A stretch of 64,000 nucleotides of DNA from the NCBI GenBank assembly GCA_025617745.1, contig CM046858.1, forward strand, positions 37,403,119 to 37,467,118, in the 5' to 3' direction. The notes under the pieces are model-generated. The model had not been told where the DNA came from, ran no database searches, and worked only from the letters and a program-made list of their open reading frames with translations. The DNA is from Heliocidaris erythrogramma. Taxonomy: Eukaryota; Echinodermata; Echinoidea; Camarodonta; Echinometridae. The first letter of the stretch is position 1. Every line of letters starts with the position of its first letter. Below are positions 9,735-21,316 of the stretch, in pieces. The position numbers were made by a program, and so were the translations under genes.

Positions 9735-12700
9735 CGATTGCGACTTCCGCCTGATTCCGACCCGTTGGGACACATATTCCATTATGCTGCGGACCTGTGC
9801 ATTGCAGACAATAGGTCTACCCTTTATATCGAGCTTATTAGCAACTTTCCTTAGAGCCCCAAGTTTTTGCCCAGCTCTAGAGGCAACCGTCTGTATATGC
9901 TTGGTCCAGGTTAATTTCCTGTCAATTGTTACACCCAAGATTTCGATCTCATCCTGAGCGACAAGAGGCAATCACCAAATTGCAGGTTTAATTGCGAGGA
10001 GGTTCTCTTCCTTGAAATAGTCATCATTTTAGACTTGGTAGGTTCAAATGTGACTTTCCATTTGTTAGGCCAGGATTTTATGTTTGGCAGGTCCCTGTTG
10101 AGACTATCTTCAATTGATCTGATGTCACTGTTTGCAGGAAAACGAGCAAACAATGTTGAATCATCAGCATACAAGTACAGCTCATTCTCACAGACATCCA
10201 CAAGGTCATCAATGTAGATGGAGAAGATCAGTGGTCCCAGAACAGAGCCCTGAGGTACTGAAGCATTGACAGGGATGGCTTCAGAAGCTTGACCAGCAAG
10301 GACTACTAAGACGTGACGGTCTGACAAATAATTACGTAGCCAAGCAAGAGCTTTTCCATCCACTCCTTTGGATTTCAAGTTCGTTACAAGACCGTTGTGC
10401 CACACTTTGTCGAATGCTCCCTTAATATCAAGGGCCACAATACAGACCTCTTCTCCTTTATCTAGTGAAATGTTACCTTCTTGGGAGATTATTGTTAGGA
10501 GGTCGGCAGTACTGTGACCTGGTCTAAAACCAAATTGTCTGTGGGAAATAAGATTCCTTCTGAACAAATAGCTTTGAAATTGTAAAGAAACAGCGGATTC
10601 CATTACTTTACTAATGATACTAAGTAAAGAGAAGGACGATATTTAGTGGGCTCAGACCTTGAGTCCCTTTTATGAATGGGAACAACATTTGCTGTCTTCC
10701 AAGAACTTGGGAAAACACCACTTTTGAAGCAGAGTTTGAAAAGCCGACTTAAAGGGCTGGCCAGCGCAGCACTACATTCTTTTAATACTCTGGTAGGAAT
10801 ATGGTCCGGACCAGTGGCTTTATCTGGAACAAGTTGTCTGAGAAGCCTATTAATCTTTGGTTTGAATATGACATTCTCAAATGAGGACTGTGTGGACTTA
10901 TCTAAGAAAGGAGCATCTTCTTGTGCTCCTTGAAGGTTGCATTTTTCTGCAAAGGTATTACAGAAGGCTTGAGCCTTTTCTTTAGCAGTACTGTGCACAA
11001 CATTGTCGTTTACTATCACAGGTATATCTGTGTGACCCGATTTACAAGAAAGAGCATTGGCAACCCGCTACCACTTTTTACTACTGATATTTTGGTCTGT
11101 TAGATGTTCTTTGAGTTTTAAGTTGTATTGCTTTTTTGCTTTTTTCTCTAAGACTTTCGGGCTTTAGTGAATTTTTCCTTTGTGGAAGTAGATTTGTCCT
11201 TCTTGTTTTGACGATAGATTCTACGTTTCTTCGTTGCTGCTCTTCTACATTCATCATTAAACCAAGGTTTGTCACCTGTCTTTTTTATGACCATTTTGTG
11301 AGGAATGAATGTTTCCATGGCATCATAAATAATATCAGTGACCTTAGTGCATGCAGTTTCTGGGTCCTTGTCATGAAAGACTTCAGGCCAGTGAACGGAT
11401 GAGAAATGGGCACGCATTTCCCAGAAATCAGCCTTCTCATATTGCCAGACCTTTCGTGTGAAGGGCTTGCCCATAAAAAAACATGGAGGTCCACTGTGAC
11501 CAGGACCAGGTTATGGTCTGAAGTTCCTACATTTTCTAGGGTAGAAGAGGAAGACGGCAAATCTGTCAGGACAAGGTTCAAAATTTGATCCCTTCTAGTC
11601 GGTTCTTTCACTATTTGGTTTAGACCGTATCCGGACACCTACCCCCTGGACAACCACCCCCGGATAACCACCCCTAGGATAACCACCCTCTAGGACAACT
11701 ACCCCCTAGGACAACTACCCCCTAGGGCAACCACCCTCTAGGACGACTACCCCCCTAGGACAAGCACCCCCCGGACAACTACCCCCGGACAACTACCCCC
11801 TAAGACAACCACCCTCTAGGACAACTACCCCCGGACAACTACCCCCTGGACAACTACCCCCCGGACAACTACCCCCTGGACAACTACCCCCTGGACAACT
11901 ACCCCCCCCCGGACAACTACCCCCGTAGTTGTCCTAGGGGGTGGTTGTCCGGGGGTAGTTGTTGGGGGGTAGTTGTCCCTGGGGGTAGTTGTCCGGGGGG
12001 TAGTTGTCCGGGGGTAGTTGTCCAGGGGGTAGTTGTCCGGGAGGTAGTTGTCCGGGGGTAGTTGTCCGGGGGGTAGTTGTCCGGGGGTGGTTGTCCTAGG
12101 GGGTAGTTGTCCTAGGGGGTAGTTGTCTGGGGGGTAGTTATCCGGGGGGTACTTGTCCTAGGGGGGTAGTCGTCCTAGAGGGTGGTTGCCCTAGGGGGTA
12201 GTGGTCCTGGGGGGTAGTTGTCCTAGAGGGTGGTTATCCTAGGGGTGGTTATCCGGGGGGTGGTTGTCCAGGGGGTAGGAGTCCTAGAACCGGTTTAGAC
12301 AATGTGAGTTGGCAAACTGAAGCATAAGGCGTCCAGCAGCTTCCGTATTATGGCTGCCCAACCATTCTTCATGGTGGACGTTAAAGTCCCCAGCAAGTAT
12401 GACAGAGAATGCACCAAACTCTTCCATCTTGGACAAGAGGTTGGAGTCTAAGTATTCAGTTCTGTGGCTGTCAGTATTTGGCGGTTTGTAAACAGCTGCG
12501 ATTAGTAATTTTTCAGACTGCAATATAGTTGTCAACCACACAAGTTCAAGATCATATGGATCTTTTGTTGGATCATGGTGGACTGCTATCCCTTCCAAGC
12601 AGTATACAAGTACACCTCCACCAGAGGATCTACTTCTATAGCAATACAGTCAGCACCATCCTGAATTGAGGAATCTAGAAAAGTCTCCACAACAATAACA

Positions 12701-12978
12701 ATCAATGGCTTCCTATTGTGACAAATGTTTGAAAGCTCTCCAATATTAGACCTAAGGCCACGAATGTTAACTACCAGTAATTGCAGTTCCGAATCACGTA
12801 GTCTGGGGGCAAGCAGGGGTCGATTCCGTGAAGAAAAGATGCAGGGGCAGCTAACCCATGCACCTTTGTGGAGGCGCACTCGAGTTGTGCGGCAGAGGTA
12901 CACACTATACATGGCCTGGTCTGAAAGCATCGTTGGACTCATATCAGACCGGGTTCAGGAGGAACCACCTAGCCAAGT
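9735..12978 (-). mobile_element. CR1/Jockey-type LINE, degraded, split by a foldback insertion
   Basis: Minus-strand open segments give an apurinic-type endonuclease followed by reverse transcriptase. The endonuclease shows VNIRGLRSN near 12750, AGDFNVHHEEW near 12380 and TSDHNL near 11520. The RT shows DKATGPDHIP near 10815, LDIKGAFDKVWH near 10420, PQGSVLGPLIFSIYIDDL near 10230 and the catalytic YADD near 10170. The segments lie in different frames with several stops, so it is dead. The 3' end is missing: the RT thumb stops abruptly near 9735 with no tail. The 5' limit near 12978 adjoins the LTR-like sequence of the next element. A 666-bp foldback element sits inside the endonuclease domain. 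Confidence 0.85.
11626..12291. mobile_element. Minisatellite foldback element 2, 9-bp target duplication, inside the LINE
   Basis: Left arm units are GGACAACTACCCCC and right arm units GGGGGTAGTTGTCC, meeting in the middle near 11930. The ends are CGTATCCGGACACC (left) and GTCCTAGAACC (right), i.e. the two ends of element 1 in the opposite orientation. The 9-bp repeat GGTTTAGAC lies at 11617-11625 and 12292-12300. Taking out the element plus one repeat brings the endonuclease frame of the LINE back into register, so the junctions are exact. The last 120 bases of the right arm match those of element 1 closely in unit order. Confidence 0.9.
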
Positions 12979-12982
12979 TTTG

Positions 12983-13127
12983 TGTTAAAGGATACATAAA
13001 GGAAAAGATTGTAAGTCTGGAAAGAAGACTACGGGATTGCAAGATGGCGAGAATAAAGTTACGTTGAGTTTTGATCTCGCAAAAATATGGAGTCAGTTTT
13101 CTTCGTTTCATTGTACTGCATATAACA
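12983..13127 (+). repeat. Candidate 5' LTR of the Ty3/gypsy element
   Basis: It starts TGTTAAAG and ends TATAACA, the TGTTA...TAACA inverted ends usual for LTRs. It is followed directly by TTTGGCGACGAGG, which could act as the primer-binding site, and then by the gag ATG. No matching 3' LTR was found after the integrase, so the call rests on position and ends only. Confidence 0.45.
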
Positions 13128-13140
13128 TTTGGCGACGAGG

Positions 13141-13960
13141 ATGGCTGGTCTACAACCACCTCCACCATTTCTCAATACTCCAGGTCATCCTCCAATTGCC
13201 TGGAAACAGTGGAAGGGACTTTTTCAAACTTATATGATTGCCAGTGGTGCTACTAAGTTTGCGGAGGAACGCCGTCGTGCCTTGTTATTACACTGCTTAG
13301 GACCTGAAGGGCAGCGGGTGTACAATACACTACCGTCTACTGTTCCGACGGGGAGTGCTCAGGCGCAGGGTGATGCTGGTGATGGTCCTACTCCAGTGGG
13401 TTCGTATGAGGAATCATTTGCACGCCTTGATAAGCATTTCAGTCCTGCAGTCAATGTTGTAGCTGCCAGATATCAATTTCGCCAACGAGCTCAAAGACAG
13501 GATGAGTTGGTCGATGATTATGTAAGTGCCTTACGTGAACTTTCCATTAACTGTGACTTTGGTAAATTCAGCGATGAGTTTATTCGAGATCAGCTTGTGG
13601 AAAAGACTCTTTCTGATCGTATTCGTGAACGTTTGTTGATTGAACCAGCTCTTACCTTACAAACTGCACTTACAATCACAAGGCAAATGGAAAGTGCAGC
13701 TAGAAATGCTCTAGTGATTGACTCTGCTTCAGCTCCTATTGAGCCAGTTCATGCTATCGGCCGTGCACCAACTCCCAAGCATCAACAGCAACGAAAGCAT
13801 CGCAAGAAGCATAGCTTCGCTTCAAAGCAGCAAAATGTGAGCACACCAACCTCAAGTGACTTTACTGCATTTTACCGCTGTGGTAAGAAGTCTCACAAAG
13901 CGAATGATGCGTCATGTAAGGCAAGAGGGGCTACATGTAATGCTTGTGGGATAAATTGCG
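13141..13960 (+). pseudogene. Ty3/gypsy gag (capsid and degenerate zinc knuckle)
   Basis: The ATG at 13141 (MAGLQPPPPF) was preferred to an earlier TTG in the same frame. The product has a capsid-like helical region (WKQWKGLFQTYM, then YEESFARLDKHF, then RQDELVDDYVSALREL), a basic stretch and a CxRC/CxAC zinc-knuckle region that has lost a Cys (FYRCGKKSHK, ATCNACG). Near 13950 the frame jumps straight into reverse transcriptase sequence. The protease and the start of RT are therefore missing, by deletion. The product would be the structural Gag of an LTR retrotransposon. It is fossil. Confidence 0.85.
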
Positions 13961-15309
13961 TCGTCTACCTTTTGCTCTACGCGACAAGGTATCTGCAGAG
14001 CTTGTTCGACTCGAGAAAGCAGATATCATTGAGAAAGTGGATGCTAGCGAATGGCTCTCTCCTCTCGTGGTGGTTCATAAGAAATCTGGTGATATCCGCC
14101 TTTGCGTTGACCTTCGGGAAGTCAACTATTAATCAGGCTATTAATATAGATAAATATCCACTTCCCAACAAGAATTGTTTGGAGAGCTAAGAGGTGCGAA
14201 TATATTCAGTTCTCTTGACTTGGCTTCAGCATATCTACTGCATGAAGATTCGCGTGATATGACTTCCTTCATTACACAGGATGGGTTGTTCAGATTCAAG
14301 CGCGTGTGCTTTGGTCTATCTTCAGCACCATCAGCCTTTCAAAAGTTGATGTCCTCTGTCCTGAGAGGTTTCAATGGAGTCCAGTGTTATTTCGATGACG
14401 TGATCGTGTACGGATCTACGCAATCTCAGCAAAGTTCTTGAGCGTTTACATAAGCGTCGGTCTTTCGCTGAATTTGCAGAAGTGCCAGTCCAACCTTACG
14501 CAGATTCGCTATCTGGGACACATAGTGTCTGCTAGAGGGATGGAGCCAGTTCCGGCTCACGTGGAAGCGATTCGGGATGCTCCAGTGCCTACTGATGTCA
14601 GATCATTCTTGGGACTTACAATCACTGAGCCACTCCAAGTGCTAACAAGAAAGGACGTCCCATTCGTATGGACACCAGAAGTTCAGCATGCCTTTGATAA
14701 GGTGAAGGAGATAATTGCCAGCAGTGACACTCTGCACCTCTTTGACCCAGACCTACCAGTCGTCATAGCTACAGACGCATCTGCATATGGTCTAGGTGCG
14801 GTTCTTCTCCAACAGAAGGATGAAGCTGAGGTTCCTGTAGCGTTCGCATCACGTACATTGAGTGAAGCTGAAAGGAACTATTCGGTTGGAGAAAAAGAAG
14901 CATTGGCCTGTGTATGGGCCTTTGAAAAATGGTTTCAATACATATGGGGACGCCATTTCATACTGAGGACGGATCATCAGTCGCTGACTACTTTGCTCTC
15001 ATCGCTGGGCTACACGTCTTATGAGATTCAACTACACCGTTCAGTACAGTCCTGGTGCCCAGAACTGTGCTGCAGACGCGTTATCGCGGTTACCCCTACC
15101 TACAGATGATGTGATTGTGGATGACAACAACGAGATTGTCATCCAAGCCATTGATATGCTTATCGCAGGGAATCCATGTAGCGTTACTAGAGCGGAATTA
15201 CGACGAGCAACTGCGGAAGATTCAGTTCTGTCCCGATTGATCGCGTACGTGGTGAAGGGATGGCCACGTAAAGTTGATGATGAGATTATGCCATTTAAAG
15301 TAGAACTTT
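13944..15309 (+). pseudogene. Ty3/gypsy pol: reverse transcriptase and RNase H, frameshifted
   Basis: Successive frames give RT (VHKKSGDIRLCVDLREVN, SSLDLASAY, RFKRVCFGLSSAPSAFQ and the catalytic YFDDVIVYG) and RNase H (ATDASAYGLGAVLLQQ, then RTDHQSL). They are followed by the start of the integrase linker. Stops or shifts occur near 14132, 14165, 14440, 14620 and 15030. YFDD replaces the usual YLDD or YVDD. The RT palm/thumb region between about 14440 and 14640 is shortened. The frame is cut at 15309 by an inserted element and resumes at 16236. Confidence 0.85.
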
Positions 15310-16229
15310 AATGATTTTAAATATTGGCTTAATACTTATTATTGCATAGATGGCATAAATTAAACAAGGTTATCCAAATTCAACGCTTGGAAACATTTGA
15401 ATTAATGATTATTATCAATTATAAAACGGTAAAATACAGCCCCCGATATAGCAGCTGAAGAGCTCCTCGAACGCTGCTGAGATATGTGACGACACACCAT
15501 GGACCAGTCCTGTCTAAGCAGACGATGTCCCATAACATCTTACACATTTTTCAAAGCCTATTTTGTCATCTCCTCTTCACTTATTTCTCTTCCTTCACTA
15601 GCGTCAGTCTTAATGTTAGTATGTTGCCTCACTCTTAACTTCGTGTATGGTATTATTTTGATGAAAAATGCAGCGTTAAAAAAATAAAGGAATCAGTCAC
15701 TTGTAAACAAAATAAGACGCCATTGTATTTTCAGCTGCTTGCACCGGGGCATGTTCGGCGTTTCAAGAGGGAACGAATACCATCCTGCTATTATTCGGAG
15801 GGCTTTTCAATTTGAAAGTGGGGTTTATTTCATTGATCATTCTCCTGTGTATTTACAATCAAACGGTTTTAGCTATCAGAATCAGTTTCACTTTCCCTTT
15901 ATAATGGTGTGAAATAAGGTCATGTTTAAATACACCAAACTCTTTATAATTTGATAAATAATTGCATTGCAATTACGTTCATTCATTATAGGACGTCGTC
16001 TGCTTAAGCAGGATCGATCCCGAGTGTGACGACATCAAAACATCGCTATATTTATGGCGAATCCTCGGATATTCCAGATGCTGAGAAGAGCTTTTATTTG
16101 TGTTGTTTTTATAATCATCAGATACGCAGTTGACATAAAACTTATACGATTGCCATATGTAAGCTTCCCAGTTTCTAGTGATACATTAATTGCCATATTT
16201 GTGATTTTCTTTGAATATCTACTTTAAGA
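15310..16229. mobile_element. 920-bp palindromic element inserted in gypsy integrase
   Basis: The insertion interrupts the integrase zinc-finger region. AACTTT sits at both junctions (15304-15309 and 16230-16235). Removing the insert plus one AACTTT restores the reading frame across the junction. Inside, GTGACGACA...AGCAGACG words at 15486-15530 are inverted at 15993-16030, so it is at least partly foldback. No transposase is visible and the family is unknown. Confidence 0.7.
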
Positions 16230-17111
16230 AACTTTCTGGTGAGTTGTCAATTATTGATGGGTGTCTCTTCAGAGGGGAGCGAATTTTCGTCCCTACTCAA
16301 CTTCAGTCAAAGCTCATCACTTTTGCGAGATCTCTACTGGTGGCCTGCCATGGATCGAATGGTAGAGGAAGCCATCAATAGTTGTTACGCATGCCAACGT
16401 AGTGATAAAGTAGCACGTACGCACAACACACCACTGCAAAGTGTGCCATTGCCTTCTGGTCCATGGGAGAAAATCGGAATCGACATAACAGGTCCTTTCA
16501 ATTCGCATGAGTACACGTACGCGATAGTTGTGATTGATTATTATTCGAAGTGGCCGGAAGTTCCATTCGTATCTGAAGTGACGTCGAGTTCAGTGATAAA
16601 GTTCCTTCTGAGATTGTGTCAGACAATGGAGTTCAGTTTGTGTCTTCTGAGTTCCAGCAGTTCCTCCAACAGCTGAATATTCAACACTACAGATCTTCGC
16701 TGTACTACCCGAGAGCGAACGGCGAGGTTGAGCGATGGAATCGCGTTTTGAAACAGACGTTACAGATTGCTACTACTGAGCACAAGTCTTGGAGAGAAGC
16801 AGTTTCTGAGCTTCTCATGTCTTACCGAGCTACACCTCATCCAACTACGGGAAAATCGCCAGCGTTGTTGTTGCACGGTAGGAAAATGATCACCCCAGTC
16901 AACATTCGCATACAATGTTTCACAGGTGTACCAAGTGATACCGATTCAGAAATTCACGAGCGAGTGCACAAGAAACAAGCAAAATCAGAAGCGTACACTG
17001 ATAGAGCTACTGTCCCTCGATTCAGGATTGGAGAGAGTGAAACGACCCGTAAAATCTAGTGGTTCAAAGTACTACGCACCACAGAGAATCGTGGGTAAGA
17101 AAGGTCGTTAG
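16230..17111 (+). pseudogene. Ty3/gypsy integrase remnant
   Basis: This is the continuation of pol after the insert. It has the HHCC-type zinc-finger tail (DLYWWPAMDRMVE, CYACQR), then the core with GIDITGPF and VVIDYYSKWPEV, and DNGVQF and the Glu of NGEVERWNR. Short deletions and shifts occur near 16305 and 16610. The reading ends at KKGR-stop near 17111. No 3' LTR follows, so the element is truncated. Confidence 0.8.
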
Positions 17112-17562
17112 ACATATGTCTTAGAAGACAATCATGTAACACCAAGGATGGGGTGATCAGTGTCAAGGATGGGGTGATCAATATCGATATTGAAGTATCG
17201 ATATTAAGTACCTCTACTATCCCTATTATTGAACGACCCACTCGTGATTAACTTATATAAGTTTCTGGGCATTATACAAGCTTTGCTTTTAAACATTTCA
17301 GATTTCGATTTCAGATTTCGATTTGATTTCATTTCATTTTTCAAAGTACATGTATATAACAATATGTATTGTGCAATTAACAATATATAAAATAATTGAC
17401 AACACAGCTTAGTGCAGAAAAGTTTTCGATCATTACAAGCAAAATAAAGTGCATTAAAGTTTGAGTTAAAGTTTGAGAAAAAAAGTAGCAGTAATGAAGA
17501 CTATGTTAGATTAGTTTTATGAAAATGAGATTGAAACAGAGACCAGCATAGAAGCATAGCTC
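17112..17562. other. Unassigned AT-rich spacer
   Basis: It contains a duplicated AAGGATGGGGTGATCA word (about 17141-17180) and a palindromic ATCGATATTGAAGTATCGAT. Nothing coding was seen. Confidence 0.35.
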
Positions 17563-17815
17563 GTAATAATAATAATAGTAATCCACTCCAAATTGTATTA
17601 ACCGAAATGGAAATTCTTTTTGCCCAATTGATCGTGGGCCCGTCAGCCACTTTGCAGCTCCAGATCGACGTTGCTCTATACTTCGATTGTTGAACGCCAA
17701 ACAAGGTAGCAGCAACTCCCATCTTTTAACGTCTTTTGGTATGACGCGGCCGAGGTTTGAACCCACGACCTCCCGATTGTGAGGCGGACGCTCTACTGAC
17801 TGAGCCAACACATCA
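17563..17815 (-). mobile_element. tRNA-derived SINE with (ATT)n tail
   Basis: On the minus strand it opens with a tRNA-like head: an A-box TGGCTCAGTCAGTAGAGCG and a B-box GGTTCAAACC 40 bases later. A non-tRNA body of about 170 bases follows. It ends in a short ATT repeat (plus-strand AATAATAAT at 17564-17577). This is the architecture of a pol III SINE copied by a LINE. The long open frame crossing it on the minus strand is accidental. Confidence 0.8.
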
Positions 17816-18337
17816 TACTTGTAGAAGCGCAGGTCCCTGGCAAGCATACAGTACAAAAAAAAATAGACTGCGCAATCATGCATAATATGCCCAATAAAAG
17901 GGAAAAAGAAGATAGATACATGGCCATGGAAAGCAAATAAATCATAGGCATAGCACACTTTCCATCGAAGAGAAAAATCTGGGAACAGTAACAATTGAAA
18001 GGAGTAAACTTTACAAAAGACAAAACAAGAAGGACAAAGTGACAGGGGTGAGGAAGGGGGAGGGGCAGGATGTGGAAGGTTTCATTTATAGATTTTACTA
18101 CACAGGTAAACAAGAATCATCATACTTATGAATTGCCCACTGTCTTCAATAATATATTTACAGCAAATAATCAGATCCATCATTATCCCACTAGACAAAT
18201 CAATCTACATCACTTACTGTTTTCAACTGTTTTCAACTCAATAGATCAATATTTGTGCATCATATTTTTTACTTATTGATATTTGATATTGGGCCCATTG
18301 TGTCTATGGAAAAAAATCATTGTTATATTTTGTTACC

Positions 18338-18424
18338 CACGCCGATGAATAGGCAGGGTTATGTAAAGGGCTCCGTATTTACCCACGCCGATGAATCGGC
18401 AGGGTTATGTAAAGGGCTCCGTAT
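18338..18424 (+). repeat. Tandem pair of 43-base units, followed by (GTTT)n
   Basis: The unit ACCCACGCCGATGAAT...GGGCTCCGTAT occurs twice head to tail with one base difference. A GTTT microsatellite follows at 18433-18470. The next 130 bases (GAACGGATTTGCACCAAATT and onward) look like an interspersed repeat. Confidence 0.75.
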
Positions 18425-18599
18425 GTTTGGGGTTTTTTTTTTTTGTTTGTTTGTTTGTTTGTTTGTTTGTGTACAAGATAACAAGAGAACGGGTGAACGG
18501 ATTTGCACCAAATTTTCAGGGAATGTTCAGAAAGTGACAGGAAAGAATCGATTAGATTTTGGTGATGATTGGTTGACCCCTGCACATTCTGTGTGACCT

Positions 18600-19963
18600 T
18601 GAAGTTTTGACCCTGTAGTAAATTATAGGAACTTCAGTTCAGATAGTGACAGGAAAGAAACGAGAAAGATTGATGACCCCAAACTTCGCAAGCAGATGCA
18701 GAAATATTTTGGCCAATCAAAACACTCATTACTTCGTCTCACCAAAAGTCTATTTCAGGTTTATGAATTTAGAAGACTTTTAGACCCATTATTTGCCATT
18801 TCACTTCAAATCCGTACGAGCCTGCAATGAATATTCAAAGCCAACGTATCCCAGCAACAGGCGGCTCTATAGCTTATAGCTAGCTATCGCGCGCGCGCGA
18901 TACCTTTTTTTATCTACAAATTCATTTAGATTCAGGCTACCCTAGCCCTACGGCTTCTCCTCTATTTCTTATCTTCTGTGCATTTCTGTTTATTTTCCCC
19001 GGTTCTTTCCACTTTGTTGTGGAAGTTTTTGTGATTTATTTTATCCTGGTGGACGTGTAGTACGTGATTTTAATTGTTTTCGGTGAAAATCTGGTGAGTT
19101 TGTTCGACGTGAGTGAGTTTATCGCACTCGCGAGCGTTCGCGTGTGTTGATCTGAGTGAGTGGGCTGTGTAGCTAGCTGTATGTACTTAACTATACACAG
19201 TGCTGTCGCGAAGTGACGGCGATCTGGTCGGGCTAGGGAGTACATAACCCCAGGGAGTACAGTGCCTGTGCCTGGCCGATTTTAGTAGTAGGATTGAACT
19301 TTTTTCTTTGGGTTATAACGGTCCTGTCATTTGAGATTTGAGTTAGTTTATAACTCATTTATGTCTGTCTGAGTGGATTTCGTAGTTGTAAAATATAATT
19401 ATACAAAAACTGTATTTTTTAAAATTTGTATGGATTTGCAAAATTTGGTGGCTGATCGATGCACGCTAGTATCCACTTTGACTTTGTTGATGGGTGGTGA
19501 CTGAGCTGAGTGAGTAAGCTCTGTGCCTCGCATGCATGTCATTTTGAAGTCGAGATCCAACTTATTTTGTCGTCATATTTATTTTATCCAAGCCCGATGA
19601 AAAAAAAACAACAACCCCAATTGCAATGTAATTTAAAGATAGAACATGAATACATTTACTAACACTTACATGACTGAACACTGAATACAAATTGCTAACA
19701 TTTTTTCCTCACCACGCCACGCTCTCTGACATGTCTAATCAATTACTTTTAGGGGAGAGATATTTCAATAATAAAATATCTTTTTCAGAAGAATTTTTTC
19801 AAGGGTGGGGACACACAAAACTATGACCTGGATATGGCAAAATTTATTGGGGGGGGGGGGAGCCTCTTGTTATCCCCTTTGAATGGCTACTACTTACAAA
19901 AATAATCGCAACAAAAAAAAACCTATATTGGGTTTACTTTTTATACACGACAGGAAAACCAAC
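18600..19963. other. Unassigned; no supported gene
   Basis: It holds a CGCGCGCGCG run near 18890, a G run near 19850 and diffuse repeats. I find no coding segment with a recognisable motif. Confidence 0.35.
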
Positions 19964-20285
19964 CAGTGGCGGCACCAGGATTTTTAAAATGGGGGGGGGG
20001 GGCAAAAGAAAATGTTGGGGGGGGGGGCAGGGGCGGATGCAGGATTGAGTAAAAGAGGGGGTACAAAAATGAAAGTTTGTCAAAACGTAGACCCGTATTT
20101 TTTTTGGTCTCGCCAGCTTCTCAAAAAGTCGCTCATTGGGGGGGGGGGGGGGGGGGGGTTATAGGGACAAAAAAAAAATCGCCAAACTTAAAAAAAAAGC
20201 TAAGTAAAGGGGTTATGGGGCCCAGTTTCCCTCCATGGGGGGCAAATGCCCCCCATGCCCCCCCCCCCCCCTGGTGCCGCCACTG
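19964..20285. mobile_element. hAT-type MITE with CAGTGGCGGCACC termini
   Basis: The ends are CAGTGGCGGCACCAGG and CCTGGTGCCGCCACTG, exact inverted repeats with the CAGTG start typical of hAT elements. The 8-bp flanks are AAACCAAC (19956-19963) and GAACCAAC (20286-20293), one mismatch. The interior is non-coding and dominated by G and C homopolymers of 10-20 bases. Confidence 0.85.
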
Positions 20286-20575
20286 GAACCAACCAGTAAA
20301 AATATATCTGCAGTTTCAAGAATAATAGCTCCGCTAAGGCGTGGGTCTGCCGCCTTTGACGGCCTTTCTAGTTGTTATTGTATTCATTTTATGTTATACA
20401 CTACAGTACTGTGTTAATTCTGTTAATATGATTGAAAACAGTCAATAAAAGCTGAATCTGAAATCTGAATCATGTATTATTTCCTTTAGCAATACTTAAA
20501 AAAACACATGTCTTCACTCACATTTTCCCCCAAATGAGAAACTACGCACTGCCTTGGCACAATACTTGCATCATA

Positions 20576-21113
20576 CAGGGGCGTCGCTAGAACATTTTAA
20601 TGGGGCGGGGGAGGGGGAGGGTGACACCCACATTTTTAGGGTGTGACACAAATATTTTCCGACAAAAATGTTCACCCTAATCCCGCCACCCTACAAATAA
20701 TACAAAAAAATCCTCCTTGGCGCATGCGCACCTGATCCTTTCCGATCTAAATCAATTTCGCAATCATAGGGTTTATTGCGTAAGCAATATAATAACGGTT
20801 GCTCCCAGCGTCTTGCTGTGGCGAGATGCGTTAGCCCTCGGACATTTAACCCGAGGTATGTGGGTTCGACTCTCAGTTTGGACATTACAAAAATAACGTG
20901 TTTTTTTTAATTGTTACTAAAAGTAGGATGAAACTTTGAAACCCCATCCAACTCCAAGCATTGTAGGGCTATTTCAAAGTTGCGCATGCGTCAAGGACGA
21001 TAGTGACAAAAAGTTCGTGGGAAAAAAAAGTTCGCGGGCGGGTGACCCCCATACGGACACGCGAATTCACACATACACACGCACACACATATACCTCTCT
21101 AGAGACGCCCCTA
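20576..21113. mobile_element. hAT-type element in the receptor relic
   Basis: It begins CAGGGGCGTC and ends GACGCCCCTA. The 8-bp flanks are GCATCATA (20568-20575) and GCAACATA (21114-21121), one mismatch. The uninterrupted homologues at 33410 and 38510 have no such insert at this point. It carries a tRNA-like segment at 20825-20885 and no transposase. Confidence 0.85.
20825..20885 (+). repeat. tRNA-like segment inside the hAT element
   Basis: TGGCGAGATGCGTTAGCCC resembles an A-box region and GGTTCGACTCT a B-box. A stem CCTCGG/CCGAGG brackets a nine-base loop where an anticodon arm would be. There is no acceptor stem, so it is a tRNA-derived fragment rather than a gene. Confidence 0.4.
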
Positions 21114-21316
21114 GCAACATATAGCTTTTCAGGAGGGACAAAGATGTATGTTGGTGAGATCATATTGATTACCCACATTCATCTCAGAAGTTTCATATTC
21201 ATATAACACGGGATCTCCTGCTACAAGTCGTTCACCTGCAACCACTGACAAAACATCTGCAATGTCCAGCTCCCCTTGTGGAAAAAAGTCTCGCACATTG
21301 GCTTCAATCTGTCATT

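Noticed and set aside
11640-12290. CRISPR-like direct repeat array
   Set aside because: The units are 14-16 bases without unique spacers, invert in the middle and have transposon junctions. The genome is animal.
17735-17815. Possible true tRNA gene on the minus strand
   Set aside because: A- and B-boxes are good, but the acceptor stem does not pair and a SINE body and tail follow, so it is a SINE head.
17506-17994. 162-codon minus-strand open frame
   Set aside because: It runs through a tRNA-derived SINE, including its A- and B-boxes and ATT tail. The encoded sequence has no domain signal.
18885-18902. CGCGCGCGCG run as a functional Z-DNA site
   Set aside because: It is too short and isolated to support a claim from sequence alone.
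20077-20325. Glycine- and proline-rich open frame
   Set aside because: It is produced by G and C homopolymers inside the hAT-type MITE.
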